Shown piece by piece: positions 37,378 to 49,688 of a DNA stretch of 64,000 nucleotides (its first letter is position 1; the number at the start of each line of letters is the position of its first letter). Source of the DNA: Mytilus californianus (lineage: Eukaryota > Mollusca > Bivalvia > Mytilida > Mytilidae); contig NW_026262582.1 in NCBI RefSeq assembly GCF_021869535.1, positions 60,338,851-60,402,850 on the forward strand, in the 5' to 3' direction. A model generated the notes under the pieces. The model did not search any database. It was given only the letters and a program-made list of their open reading frames with translations, and was not told the DNA's origin. Made by a program: the position numbers and the translations under genes.

Positions 37378-40300
37378 CTGAAAATGTTTATATATGAAAT
37401 GTTATATATGTATACATATATATATATGTAATTCATGATTAGATTGTTTGTGAATGTCAGTAATACTTAGAGATCGGAATCAAAATCGACAAAGATATAT
37501 ATCTTATCAGAACTAAACCAATATCATGAATATCTAGTTTGTATTGTTTGCTAGTGTTGTCAAACTTTACATGAAGTTGTTTTTCACTTGTTCCGTTGAT
37601 TGATCACGTTTGATTTTGATAGTTTGTATGGACTTTTGCCTTTTTGAATGTGCCTGGGCGTTCGGTATTTTTTTATACTTTTTTATATGAAAATATACTC
37701 ATTTAAAATCTTAAAATACAGTTTCTAATAAAAAACTGTCGAACTTAACTTGAAAAAGCAAAACAAGTCATGTTTTTGTACTTAATTAAACCAGTATGAA
37801 CAATCATGTGTCCGAAATATTTAATGACTTCCATTGACAATGTGTCAGGAAAGTAGGCTACATTTTTTTTTTCATTTTGTGATGCATAAATTAAATAAAT
37901 ATACTACTGTATGTGTCAATTAAACAAAACATCACGATGATCTTACCGAAAAAGCTTACGACGAAGAGACAAACAAGTTCACAAAATAATACAACGAATT
38001 CTCAACACAATTCAATTTTAACAGAAAAAAAAGGAATTCATTCTGTGTAACAGGAATATAAGTTTTGTGTGTTATTTTTCTGTGTAATCAGAAGGCATGG
38101 TAACTTTTGATGACCCGTCACAAGAAAAAAATCAGGGGAAAGTAAGGAAATTTGATTAATGTTTGACAGAGAATAAATAAACTTTACCGAACCGCACGTC
38201 AAAAACTATTAACTTACCCTTCGATGAAGCTATAAATCGGCTTAGAATAGAGAAAATAAATTAAATGTTTAAATTAAGCATTTAGGTTAATCAACTTCTG
38301 TTTTTTGGTAGGATTTGTGTTATAGTCTTTGGTTTTCTATGTTGTGTTGTGTATACTGTTAGTTGTCTTTTGGAAGTTTTTTTTTCGCTTTTTGTCTTGA
38401 CATTTTCAGTTCGTTTTCAACTGATGAGGTTGATTATTATTATGATATTTTCCTCTCTCTTCTCTTTAATTATGGTTGGCTGATGGCATCAGAGATGTAT
38501 ATTTATCGTAAATTCTTATAGAAAAACAAAATGTTTCGGAAAAAATATTTAAATGGAGGTCATTAAAATCATTAAATTATTTATTCCCTTCAGGACTATG
38601 TTAAGGTCTGTGTCCTTGTTTTTGAGATATAAGCCATTAAACATTTGTCGGGAAACGATTCTATTTAGATTGTTCATGCATTTAATATTAGAACCGTTTT
38701 CTTTTAAAAACAAGGAAAAAAATATTATGAAGAGTAAGTTAGTCAGCTGGCAAAATTCGTAATAGTGTAACATGAATATAACCGGAGGATTCTGAATATA
38801 AAAGAAGTAAAAACAAGAGGCTATAGAAGCTGCCATACTGTCAGAACGGCTAAACACTCCGTATTAGCAACAACATCGCAGTTGGAGCAGGATGAAAGCA
38901 AAAAGACAGGCAGATCCAAATCTGTAACTTACGTACATTAGTCCGCAATATCCAAAAGGATAGCCGGACCTTAAAACCAATCACCATCTTCATCAGCGTA
39001 CATATTTATTTTCTAGACGAACTAAAGTACAGTCTGAACTCCTTAGTTGATGAACATGGAATTTGATATATCACCTTGAGAAGCATATAGGTATCGAATC
39101 GCTTCAATTTAGTTTTCACGTACAAACACATCATCTTTTATCGTAGGAAGCCTCGAAAGATTTGTCAGAAAGTATACTTCATGTAACTCAGAATTTTTGA
39201 CCGAATATGATATTTGAATCATAGAATCATAGGAAAAGCTGAGAGAGTGCAGAGGAAATATAAGTATATGTAAAACCGATTACTATGACCATATCTTTAT
39301 TCAAATAACTTGAATTAAAGTTTCAATGCTGCTTTTGTGAAACGTCATTTGTAAGTTTCTTTCATTTGTATAAAAGATCATTTAAATAATTCGTGAAGGC
39401 ACTAGAGTGACATCCCGTTTACTCACGACATACTCACGGTAATCTGTCACTCTTTAAATCTTTTTCGGTAAGGTCATCATGATGTTTTATTTAATTGAAA
39501 AATACAGTAGTTTATTTACCGAATTGCTTTTCTGAAGAATATTTGAAGTTAAACTATTAATTAGAACACAACACTGAAAATTGCTAAAAAAAACAACATT
39601 TTTTATACATTAAACAACTTTTTCAAACGCCTGAATAAAATGTGTATTGTAATCATCACTCTTGCTTTATAATTAAAATAAACACTAAATGGTGGCATTA
39701 AAATCAAATTTAATTTCAAAAATTAACTTAAATCAGGGTTTCCTGAAAGATATACTAAAACATGGTTGACTACCAAAACAGTCAACGACATTTTTACCCG
39801 TCATTGATTCGGAATGGTTTCCCACCACAGCTCTTGTTGTATAATTGACATTTTCTACAAAGATAATTTTAAATTTATCATGTGAATTATGCATAAATTA
39901 AAAGAAAAACTAACTTAAAAAGAGAGAGCAGTTTAAACATATGTTATTGATCAAAATGATAAATGGATAAGACACAAGTTTAAGAACTTGGTAACGTATT
40001 CTCCAAAAAGGGATAGTAATCAACATTAATGAACAAAGAAAAAATAAACTTTCAAACAAATGCTGCAATTAACCTTACAACAAAATCTCTCCGTTTCTTG
40101 ATTAATCACGTTTCGCATCTGATTTCATGAGATTATCATGTTTTGTGGCGTATAAACAAAGTCGACACGAAAGCCAAAAAAAAAACGTTCAATGTACACA
40201 TACAACATTAACATCGAAAGGGAAAATATGTGAACTACAAAAAGTGACGCCATTTTGCAAGTTTAACAATAGTATATGTACAGACGACAAAGTGCCGAAG

Positions 40301-43300
40301 TAGCCAATTTGCAGCCTGTTCAAGTAAGCAGTTCAAGCAAAACTCATCAAAATACCAGCTTTTAATTCTGAACGCAAGGGGCACGTTTCATCTACAAAAG
40401 ACTCATCAGTACCACTCTATTCAAACAAGTTAAAAAGCCAAATAAAGTACGAGCGAGGTCGTAGATCATTATAGCATGTTGGGGATTCAAAGTCTAGAAA
40501 GGTTTTTTATATACAGTTCTCTATCTGATAAAGTAAAAATGTTTAAAGATATTTCTATATAAATTTGAGATGACCAAGATAGTTGAACCAATTTTTCCAT
40601 TGCTAAAAAGGCGGAAGATACAAAGGGGACATTGAAAAAACATAAGTCGAGATGAATTGACAACGTCATTGCAAAACAAAAAACGAAAAACGATGAAGAG
40701 ACAAACAAGTTCACAAACCACTACATTTAAAACTGAGGAATAATCAAAATAAAGTCGTAAGAACATGAAGAACTGTTAAGTAAAAGCTGCTATACTCTGA
40801 AAAAACCTACCGCCAACTTCAAACTTTTGAACGCACCCATTCATATGATCACACCTGCGTAAATAAAAAAAAGCACTGACATTTCAATATACAGGAGGAA
40901 TAATATGTTCACGTTCATTATACGTGAAACTTGATTATGTGATAAACATTGCAATGGTTATCTTACCTTGAAGATCTTACCTTGATCGACAAAGGAATTT
41001 AACACGACTGGTGCTATATGTGGAACAGGAAATGCTCACCCTTTCGTACATCTTTGTTTTTGTGGGGCTCTTATTGCTCAATCATTAGTTTTCTATGTAT
41101 TGCAGACATTCTGTTGTTGTTTTTTTTTTTTTTTTTTTGCGAAGGCGTTGTCATTATTATGTTGTTTTAAAATCATTGCGGTTTTTTATGTTGCGGTTGT
41201 CAATTGATTCGCTTTGCACCACGGCTGTTTTTTTTTTGTTCTCCTTTGTAAGGAACAAGTTCAAAATATGCATAGAGCTATTAGTTGATCCATTTAGCAT
41301 CCATCAATTATTTCACCTCCTTTATCACATTATTACGACGATATTATGTGGTCCCTTTAGTATCTTATTTAATTTGTGACGAAGCCTTAAAGAACAACAA
41401 AATCTAAGTAACTGTTAAATGAGGTCTTAAATGGCCGTTTTACATATAAATTTAAACACAAAACGTGTCTTCGTGAAATATCAACCCATTGGTTATGTCA
41501 TGTGACCATCGAGTTCAGGCAGTTTTAGAAGACATTTAAAAAGAAAAAAAGAAAATACTGTAAGTGAATGTATGTTGATTTCATTTGATTGGTTTACTTC
41601 CCTTGTTAAAAAGGCTAAACAGATGCCTGATAAAATTATCGAGATTTGACTCATTCAAAGTAAATGTTTAAACATACACTATCTAATTTTAACAAGACAA
41701 ACCGCAAAAATCGCAAACCTTATTTATGTGTTCGGTACAATTAGAGTTTGGTCTTATACAAAAAAGAAAACAGAAATTATAAATGATATTCGTTTAAATA
41801 CAAAAGAAAAATAATTTCATTTTTATTTTACCTTTCTTCATTCTGATTGCAGTTGCAAAGGTTAACACATCTTTCTCCAAATCTGTTGTTTGGACAATGG
41901 GTACACGAGTTTCCTCCTATTGACATAAAACCAATTTTGCACTCTGAAAAGCACATGAACAAATATTGGTAAATGAAATTCTATGTTTTGCCCCGGTTGT
42001 AAAGAAATGTTAAACATAACGGAAGGTATGTTGTAACGTTATATATAAATAAGAAGATGTGGTATGAGTGCCAATGAGACAACTCTCCATAAAATTCACA
42101 ATGTATAAAAAGTAAATAATTATAGGTCAAAGTACGGCTTTCAACACGGAGCCTTGGCTCACACCGAACAGCAAGCTATAAAGGGCTTCAAAATAACTAG
42201 TGTAAAACAATTCAAACAGGCATAGAATGTTTGAGAGTCAACATTGTAAGTTTTGTGTGAGTGTGCTCAAATGTAGAATAATGTGTTTTAGTTGAGAGGA
42301 CCACTGCCTATTCAAGCGGGTTTATTAAGTTTTGCCGACTGCCTTATCAATGAACAAAAAAAATAAAAAAACGCCATTGTCTAATTCTTGGTGGCAAAGG
42401 TCAATATTATGCGAAAAGCTAGTTATTGAAAATGTATATATTGAGAGATTCTTGAATTAGAAATTTAGAAACGAGTTTTAAAACACAGATGTCTTAAATA
42501 ATTATGTTACAGATCATTCTAAGATACTGCAAAGAAAAGTACTGCCGCGTGTAATTGAACCTTTTCTATGTTTATTATTACCTATGATCTTAAACAATAA
42601 CTGTCCTCTATGACAAACGAGACGATTTTAATTTTGAAATTATCAATTTCCCCCCACATTAGAAGCAATATACCAACTTCACCAGCATATGGGATATACA
42701 TTTCCCAACCTATTCGGTATTCAAGAGCTTGCAGCTACTATTCAGACTTTATTAAACCTCACCAGTGTCTGAGCAGAAAGTTGATGAACTAGGGTTTTGT
42801 CAAAGAACGTTTGTCCTTTTTTCTAAAATGGTTCATCGGAAGATGCTAAGACCTTGTTGATAAATATTCCGCATCAACTTCACAAATAATACATAATGGT
42901 CTTGATGTTAGATTGTAGGTACTGACGTTGTTCATCATCTTACTTACGTCTTATATTGTTCTTTTATTTGTCTTTGTAAATTATTAACCTTAACTGTTAG
43001 GTCCATTTTTGGTAATATCCTTTTGGTGGGGCTCGGTACTTATACATCTCGTAATTGTGTTATTGTATTTTTTGTATTCTTGTATTTCATTTTTGCGTAT
43101 GTGCTTTGTCTATATGCCATTTTGTTTTTCTTTGTTGACATATTTGTTTTTTTTTATATACTGATTAAGATTATAACACAATGTTGACTGCTGTCCCCCT
43201 ATTTTTGACATGTTTACCTATTGTGTCTGTTTGTTTGTTCACATATTGTTGTCAATATAAATTTCCGTGTTGAATTTTCTTTGGAGTTCGGTAATTTTGT

Positions 43301-45141
43301 TGTTTTACTTTTTGTTGATTTCATTATTTCTCTTTAGATAAAAACGAATCTTATCTAAAACAAATAATAAGTACCAAATTAATCATATTTAGAAGATGTC
43401 CTTAATTAGGTCTTCCCACTTTTCAGTGGAAATACCTATTGGACTTCTGATTATTATTTTTTTTTCTTCCGTCACTTTAAATTCTTGCCGGAAGTTTTTG
43501 TTTCGCAAGATGTAGCTTAGATCTTTGATATACGGTATCGAACAGTTTATACGCTTTTGAAACTGACACCGTTTCACCGAACACTTTTTCTTGTAATAGT
43601 TATCACCCCGAACACTGTTTTACATTTTATCTCTACTCCTTCGTAACCGTAAAGGAAACCCTCAAATTTTTTTTTTCCAAATTACTCGTTATATCATCAG
43701 GATGTCGAAAAACAAATTGACAGAAGCTATCATGAGACTCCATATGAGAGTTACTTTCTCTTGTGTATTTTATATAAGTAGAATGTATTTGTAACTGGTA
43801 AATCATTCGTAAAAGAGACCTAGGGTCTTTTGACTTGAGGTCCAGGGTCCACCAAAATGAAAATGAAGTCAAGGTCAAAGATCAAGGTCATGTTTTTAAT
43901 TTTGATTATGGCTTAGTATATCATCTTATCAACAATCGTATAAAATATCGACAAAATATTTTACTGAATTGTTAGTTACGACATGTCACAATACATATAC
44001 ATAAAGGGTGCGTTGACTTTTAATATGAGTTTTCTCCCTTGTTATATCTAAAATTACCTGTGATATAACTCATAAACCATATACAGTAGAGACCTAGGGT
44101 CTTTTGATTTTAGGTCCTTGCTTTATGACCTTATGGTCAAGGTCAAAGGTGAATTTGACGTTCTATATTTTGACATTTGCTAATAATTCATATTTATACG
44201 TGATAAGGCTATTCTATCTTTTGAATCAGGTCGGTAGATATATGACCTTGAAATGGTCGACCGGAAGGGATTTTTTGAAAATCTGGAAGTAGCAATTTCC
44301 TGCACTGATCTCAATTAAAATCACCAAGAACCATATTGGAATTATCGTGGAGTAACCGATCAGATGGTACCGAAAGTGATTTTTTTTAAATCGGAATTTG
44401 CAATTTATCTCCCTTATTTAAAGATAAGTATATATAAACTATATAATATTGGAATCAGTGTGACGTAAGCGAGCATATGAGATCGGAAATGACATTTTAT
44501 AAACCGGAAGTAGCAGATTATCTCCCTTATTTCATAAAAAGTATATACAAACCATATAGTTTTGAATCATCATGAAAAAACCTATGATTTGATACCAATA
44601 GAAACTTTGAGTAAACTGCAGGTAGCTTCATGTCAATTATTTAGACATTTCATGTGGAAAGACCTTCAATTGTTCTCTTAACAATTGGTTTTCAATTACA
44701 TTAGAACTGTTTTTCAGTTATTGTTGTTATTTATTAAATATAAGTATATACCATCACATGATATTTTATAAATTGTTGAAAACAAGAAAATCCTAAACGA
44801 ATGTGAACAGAATGAAAATTTTCCATTAAAGCTTCAAAAACGTTTTCATACCTGTACATGTACCATTTATGTCTTCATAGCCAGAACAACAATACTCTAT
44901 ATTCCTGAAATAATAAAAAAAACAGATACACAAAAAAGCTGTCTGAGTGATTAAAAAAAAATAACAACAAAATTTTGAATGCTATATTGAATAAAATAAG
45001 TTTGTTAAACATATTATAGTATCTTTGAACTATTATATTGTTAAAACCATACCTTTGTGTGTCTTCACATACTTTAAGACCTTTTAAACTTGTGCCTTTA
45101 TCACTAAAACTAAGTATTAGAATTATGTAAATGACTAACAT
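37028..45141 (-). CDS. Gene A: EGF-like single-pass membrane receptor (6 coding exons, 234 aa)
   Basis: Minus-strand join of 45141-45053, 44904-44852, 41943-41832, 40855-40812, 39854-39798 and 37377-37028. Every junction is GT/AG and phases 2,1,2,1,1 match those of gene B. The 705-nt sum is open to the stop. The protein has a signal peptide (MLVIYIILILSFS), VCED, YCCSGYED, an EGF-like module (CPNNRFGERC...CNCNQNEERCDHMNGC), one 19-residue stalk, one transmembrane helix and a tail with several tyrosines. It is a tandem paralogue of gene B, smaller by three stalk exons and a shorter tail. The family is close to short MEGF/Draper-type scavenger receptors; its actual ligand and signalling are unknown. 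Confidence 0.87.
37560..37690 (+). repeat. Family III tail fragment in gene A intron
   Basis: TTGTTTTTCACTTGTTCCGT, TGACTTTTGCC-like and GGGCGTTCGGTATTTTTTTA blocks, eroded. It lies between the stalk and transmembrane exons. Confidence 0.45.
38218..38229 (-). other. Possible 12-nt microexon in gene A
   Basis: In minus sense TTTATAG is followed by CTTCATCGAAGG and then GTAAGTTA, a near-consensus donor. The 12 nt would be phase 1-1 (adding A-S-S-K) and so could be inserted silently between the stalk and transmembrane exons. Chance occurrence is quite possible. Confidence 0.2.
38300..38410. repeat. Family IV fragment (inverted)
   Basis: TTTGTGTTATAGTCTTTGGT, TTTCTATGTTGTGTTGTGTA and GTTAGTTGTCTTTTGG are the reverse complement of blocks in 28542-28843. 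Similar inverted pieces lie at 23222-23425 and 41055-41375. A same-strand piece lies at 40610-40720. Confidence 0.5.
39798..39854 (-). CDS. Gene A stalk mini-exon (57 nt)
   Basis: Acceptor CTTTGTAG, donor GTAAAA, phase 1-1: ENVNYTTRAVVGNHSESMT. It contains the sequons NYT and NHS. It is homologous to the four live stalk exons of gene B. Confidence 0.85.
40372..40412 (-). ncRNA. Hammerhead-ribozyme-like motif with intact core
   Basis: Minus sense: CTGATGA (40409-40403), stem II GTCT-TTTGT-AGAT (one G-U pair), GAAA (40389-40386), then CGT...GCG-TT. The core is complete. Stem III is short with a G-U wobble, and stem I is unclear. It sits in an intron of gene A on the gene's own strand, so it would be present in the pre-mRNA. 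Confidence 0.55.
40812..40855 (-). CDS. Gene A exon 4: closing EGF cysteines
   Basis: 44 nt: RCDHMNGCVQKFEVG, acceptor TTACGCAG, donor GTAGGT, leaving phase 1. Confidence 0.85.
41832..41943 (-). CDS. Gene A exon 3: EGF-like module
   Basis: 112 nt: CKIGFMSIGGNSCTHCPNNR then FGERCVNLCNCNQNEE. It is one codon longer than gene B exon 3 at its 3' end; otherwise it has the same cysteine frame. Confidence 0.88.
42044..42222 (-). repeat. Family I repeat, inverted copy
   Basis: AAGAAGATGTGGTATGAGTG, CCAATGAGACAACTCTCCAT, AACACGGAGCCTTGGCTCAC and AGCAAGCTATAAAGGGC. It lies in the gene A intron between exons 2 and 3. Confidence 0.7.
42605..43310 (+). pseudogene. Retroelement RT C-terminal fragment with family III 3' region
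   Basis: The plus-strand reading includes SNIPTSPAYGIYISQPIRYS, RACSYYSDF and CLSRKLMN then a stop. Other frames continue with the family's distal region. SxAYGVYISQLIRYSRAC is the block found at the end of bivalve retroelement RTs and is homologous to the block at 10735-11490. The following non-coding part (to TTGGAGTTCGGTAATTTTGT) is the family III tail. This links family III to that RT. It is multiply broken. Confidence 0.65.
43790..44640. repeat. Degenerate tandem region with GACCTAGGGTCTTTTGA and CCGGAAGTAGCA units
   Basis: GAGACCTAGGGTCTTTTGA occurs at about 43816 and 44090, about 276 bp apart. CGGAAGTAGCA-type and ATTTATCTCCCTTATTT-type blocks then recur through 44640. Both leading units carry clustered AAGGTCA half-sites. 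It lies in a gene A intron. Confidence 0.55.
44852..44904 (-). CDS. Gene A exon 2: CC-GYED cysteine module
   Basis: 53 nt: NIEYCCSGYEDINGTCT, acceptor TATTTCAG, donor GTATGA. An NGT N-glycosylation sequon is present. Confidence 0.85.
45053..45141 (-). CDS. Gene A exon 1: signal peptide
   Basis: ATG at 45141; MLVIYIILILSFSDKG then TSLKGLKVCEDTQ, donor GTATGG in phase 2. It is 89 nt, as in gene B. Confidence 0.85.
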
Positions 45142-45709
45142 TGTGTCAAAGTCGGTAATGGTATCTAATAAAAATTCTATCAAAATATCAGAAAGCCGGA
45201 AAAATTGTTTTTTTAATTCCTAAAAAATATATATAAATGTAACCAATGAAATAAATACAGATCGGATGTGTCCTAGTTAAATGGAACAAAATTCCTTAAT
45301 AATCATCAAGTACGCGTTCATTGAAGTTAATTTGAAAAAAAATACAATTGGATAACGATAAGGGGGCAATTTTATAGTATTTCAACAGCGCATTTTAAAT
45401 CATTTGAGGTAATCTTTGATGTGTTTGAAAACGTACTTATGTTATGTGTATTTAATTTATATTTCCGTTTAAAATCTATAAACCTTAAACTATGTATACA
45501 TTTGAATTATGTCCTAGGTAAACCGTACTGGGTTTTGACAAGTTGTTGTGTATTCCTGAATTGACCTACATGGTTAAATACCGAGATGATAGTATCAATT
45601 AAAGAAATAGAATCGTATTTCGTAAAATATAATAAATCATGAATGGCAAAGTGAAAAAAAAATAATGCGTGTTGGTATACAGAGGCGTTAATCCGTATAT
45701 TTGTTATTA

Positions 45710-45917
45710 CTGTGGATTCATTTATTTTCGTGGGTACCAATTTTCGTGGATTATGAAAACCTTACATGTTCGTAGATATTTAATTTCGTGGTTAAGTCAA
45801 AGTTTGCATATAAGCCTATAGAAAACTTATCATGTGTTGAACATTTAATTTCGTGGTTAACCTGTACCCACAAAATGCACGAAAATTGGTATCCAACGAA
45901 TAATAATGAATCCACAG
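45710..45917. mobile_element. Tc1/mariner-type MITE, 208 bp, TA target duplication
   Basis: The ends are CTGTGGATTCATTTATTTTCG and, inverted, CGAATAATAATGAATCCACAG, flanked by TA at 45708-45709 and 45918-45919. A second inverted pair inside (GGGTACCAATTTTCGTGGAT versus CGAAAATTGGTATCC) makes the whole element a long hairpin. It has no ORF. Confidence 0.75.
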
Positions 45918-46414
45918 TATTTAAAATTTTAACAATATAAATTATGACTTTAGTCTAAAAGATTAAAATAAATGAATAAAAGTAGATATGAGGTATACCT
46001 CAATTACACATCCACAAACACACAATTGATTTATCAAATGATGTCAGAAATGTTTTCAACTAAAGGCAGGTATCGTTTTGCTATACCAAGCCATAATTAT
46101 TAATTATTCTGAGTCTAGAAAAATTGTGATTGAACGAGACAATCAAAGATTCATTAGCCGGTTCCCGAACTTATGATTTCGTTTGTAGTTATCGTAAAAT
46201 GATATGGACGTATTGTACAACTTTTTATAATCATTTCCTTTTAACTACTTATATGTACCTCTCATTACTTAAGTTATCGAAATTACAATGGGGTTGAAAC
46301 TATCTCTGCTAAGTCGAGAGAGTCGTAAGAAGTCGTTTCATTTACTAAAATTGTGTTGTTGTTTTGTTTATGTCAACTACAGTACTTGTATTCTTAACCT
46401 ATTACGTTATTAAA

Positions 46415-46575
46415 AAGTAAAATAACAAAAAATACCGAACTCCAAGTAAAATTCAAAACGAAAAGTCCTTTATCAAATGGCAAATTGAAAAGCTCAAACA
46501 CATCAAACGAATGAAAACAATTGTTATATCTTCTTGAGTTGGTACAGGCATTTGCTTTTGTAGAAAATGGTGGAT
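46415..46575 (-). repeat. Family III tail fragment
   Basis: ACAAAAAATACCGAACTCCA, AAAGCTCAAACACATCAAAC and TGAGTTGGTACAGGCATTTG, inverted relative to 24700-24960. Confidence 0.6.
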
Positions 46576-46599
46576 TCTTTTTAAGACAGTTTGCAAAAA

Positions 46600-48380
46600 G
46601 GTGTAAAATAAAAGATTGTGTGCAAGTTATTTTAATCATAATATGTCGTCCGATTCCTGTTGTCAATAATACCGTTAATACTCTATGTTTGGTTCATTTA
46701 TATTGTTTTACAAAAACTGTATTTGTTACAATGGTTTTTCTCTTCTAAGTCGATTTTTCGATTTCCGAGATTTTAACATCGGTAAACGACGTTCATCTTG
46801 ATTTTAGCTACAATACAATATTCTTAATACGCGTGGATTGACAACAAATTCAGACAGAAATCTTAATCATGTATTGTGACACATTGTTTCCCGCCATATG
46901 AACTAAATATGTGCGTGTGCAAATCATTCCATTTTAAATGACTAATAATAGTCTAGTGAAATTTAATAATATAGCACTTTCCTCTACTGAGAAACCCAGT
47001 GGAGTATTTGAAATTAAGAACGTAATTAATTATGAAGTTTTCTTTGTCTGTTACCAGTAATTATCGAATCCAAAAACATAGTACATGTATTTATCATCGA
47101 GGTCAAAAGCTGATATGTGACAAAGGTGAATTACTTAGATATCTATTTCTTGTAGTAAAAACAATGAACATTGCACCTAATAAACACATTTTATTCCATT
47201 ATGTTAACCAATATGTCATGTTTATATTTGGTTGTCTGTGTGCAGACTTTCAGAATAAAGAGTTTCCATACGTCGCTGATAACGATACACTGAAGATGTA
47301 TGACATTTTTTTAAAGTACAAGAACACATCTGCGACATCGCGGGTCCGTGACTGAACTTAAGTACCTATGCCTTATTTTTAGCCTGGATTTTTAGTAATG
47401 ATAACATCCTTATTGTAACGTGCACAGTTTTCTCTACTTTCAAAATCTTTCTGTTTGAACCCGTCCTGATTTTCTTACTACAATAAACTTACTATAAATA
47501 AATTTAATTTTTTTAACTAACTAACCAAAATTAAAAGTGGTATTGATTTTAAAGAAAACAGACTTGTTACATAGTGTAATATGATGTAACATAGACATGA
47601 AAAAAATACACTAGCAGAATTCTAGGTTCTCCTGATAGAGGAGGAATTAAAAGAAAGTAACAGGTAACTGGACACTACATGTAACATATATCATTGGTAC
47701 CAGTATCGGATTCGACCCGGAACTTGTTAATTATTGGTAATATTAATTATGTGGAAAACAAAAGGGCCTGAAATAGTGTAATTTTTAAACAACACCATTA
47801 TCCTATTTTAGTTCTATGTAAAGTTGAATTCTTTGATTCGTCGTTGTTACGTCATGCTGGCTAACAAATTGGACCTCGTTATTTTAGTAGTATAGATGTC
47901 AATATTTTAAAATCTATTGTAACTTTATTTAGGTATGCCTTTTGATTTTCCTAAGGTATCGTTAATATAAGAAAGACGACGATGAATTTTAATAATGTGA
48001 TAATGTTTTATTTCCATTACATTTAATTTAACCGACAATATTCCATGTATCAGATAAAGAAAAACTGGCATTAACTGCGGCATTTTTTGTTTGTACGACA
48101 CATTAAGTTTATTTCACATGTATCTGTTTTTTTTTTATATATTTCAACTTTGAAAAACAGGGAATGATTTTTTGTTTCTATCATTTTTTTCCAGCGGGAC
48201 ATCAACAGTCTGCAAAAAAAAACATTAAACAATTTCAAATCTTTTTATGGTAATGAAATATCATTTTGAAGTCAATTAGATTGATAACAAAACAATGAAA
48301 TATAAATGACAGAATGCTTCAGTTTGGTTAGAAAGAAACTTTTTCATCACTGTGTCTTTAGTATTTTTTTATTAGTTTTT
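46600..48380. other. Gene-free stretch
   Basis: One 107-codon plus-strand ORF (47032-47355) shows no signal peptide, domain or flanking splice site that I can recognise. I do not call it a gene. No repeats are recognised. Confidence 0.4.
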
Positions 48381-48389
48381 GTACGTTGT

Positions 48390-48930
48390 ATGGATCTGAT
48401 TAGTTAAGCCTTTGCATCTGATTTTGTTTATAGTTTTGTAGTATATTGAGATGTTGCACCATGGTTTCAGGTTTTGTGGAGAGTTACGCGCCAGCAAACA
48501 TAATTAACTCCATCACATTATGAATGTTTTTGTCCAATGTCAGGAATCTCCAAATCAACAGTTGTCTTTCGTTGCTGTGTGTCATATTTGTTTTAGTTTA
48601 TTGTTTTTTTTTTCTTTTTACATTCATCAAACCGTCATTTTAGTTTGAAGACTTTTACATTTGGCCTGTCGGGAACTTTTATTGCTTCTGTGCTGTATGT
48701 TTTGGCGCATTATTTTAATAATTGTTGGCAAATTGCTATAAATTTGCTCTATGTTAGAGAGTTGTCTCATTGGTATTTATATCATTAATCCTTGTCCTTT
48801 TTTATGTAATCAGCTTTTTTCAAGTTTTGAATACATTTTGATTGATACTTTTCTTTTGTCCTCAGGCATACTTTAAACAGATGTTTATTGGTGAAATGCG
48901 CATCTGGTGTACTAAAATTGGTACCGTTAC
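48390..48930 (+). repeat. Family I repeat followed by a hammerhead-repeat relic
   Basis: The family I blocks run to AGAGAGTTGTCTCATTGGTA (about 48758-48777). From 48830 a diverged hammerhead-repeat end follows: TTATTGGTGAAATGCGCATCTGG then TGTACTAAAATTGGTACC. The CTGANGA box is not preserved. Confidence 0.5.
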
Positions 48931-49688
48931 TGCTATTCATATTTATATACTCCTTTATTTAGATCATGGTGTAAAAAGGGTTGAACGTCGCACTTTATAT
49001 ATTCATTCTATGTACTAATGATAACCAGTATACTATTCTTTTACTAACCTTCCTTGTTCGAACATTTAAAATACAGATGTACATGCCACACTTAAAATGT
49101 GTAACATTATTCAAAAATATATAAGGATTTAAACAAACTTTAACAATTGAAAAATAAAAAAATTGAGAAGCTTTTTTTAAAGCAAATAAAAAAGTTATCC
49201 AACTCATTGGAAAATATCTTTATAGGATTGTATATAAATAACATTGTTTACATTTCTTCTTTTCTCATTTTTTACAGTCTCTTCTAAATACAAGTATATG
49301 CATTACATAGATTTTTCATCGTGCTTCATTTTATTTGCCTTGGATTAACAATTCTATTTTTGACAGAATGATCAAACAAAAGTTGTATAGTGTCCGGATA
49401 TTTAAGGTATTGCATAGTTTTGAACCATCTCTTCCATTTCGATAGATTCATCTCTACTGATTATAAATGATATTTGGAACTGACGGTATTGACATGATTT
49501 ATAACAAACCTTTCTAAAATTGTCCGTTGATAAATTTTGAAATTATAAAGAAACACAGGTTTCAACTCCCTCAGGCAAAGTTGACCTTAGATGAATTTGG
49601 CTCTTTGTTTTATGTATTTTTGTCATATAGCTCTTCAACTGTTTCGGTACTTATACATTCCTCGGATTTCAAATGTTTGGCTTTGAGC

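Noticed and set aside
41095..41379. 94-codon plus-strand ORF
   Set aside because: Falls in an inverted family IV fragment rich in T runs.
43389..43577. Minus-strand ORF ending RSPIGISTEKWEDLIKDIF
   Set aside because: Looks protein-like, but there is no family, start context or splice site; it could be a repeat-derived fragment.
47032..47355. 107-codon plus-strand ORF
   Set aside because: No domain, signal peptide or splice context; length not exceptional for AT-rich DNA of this size.
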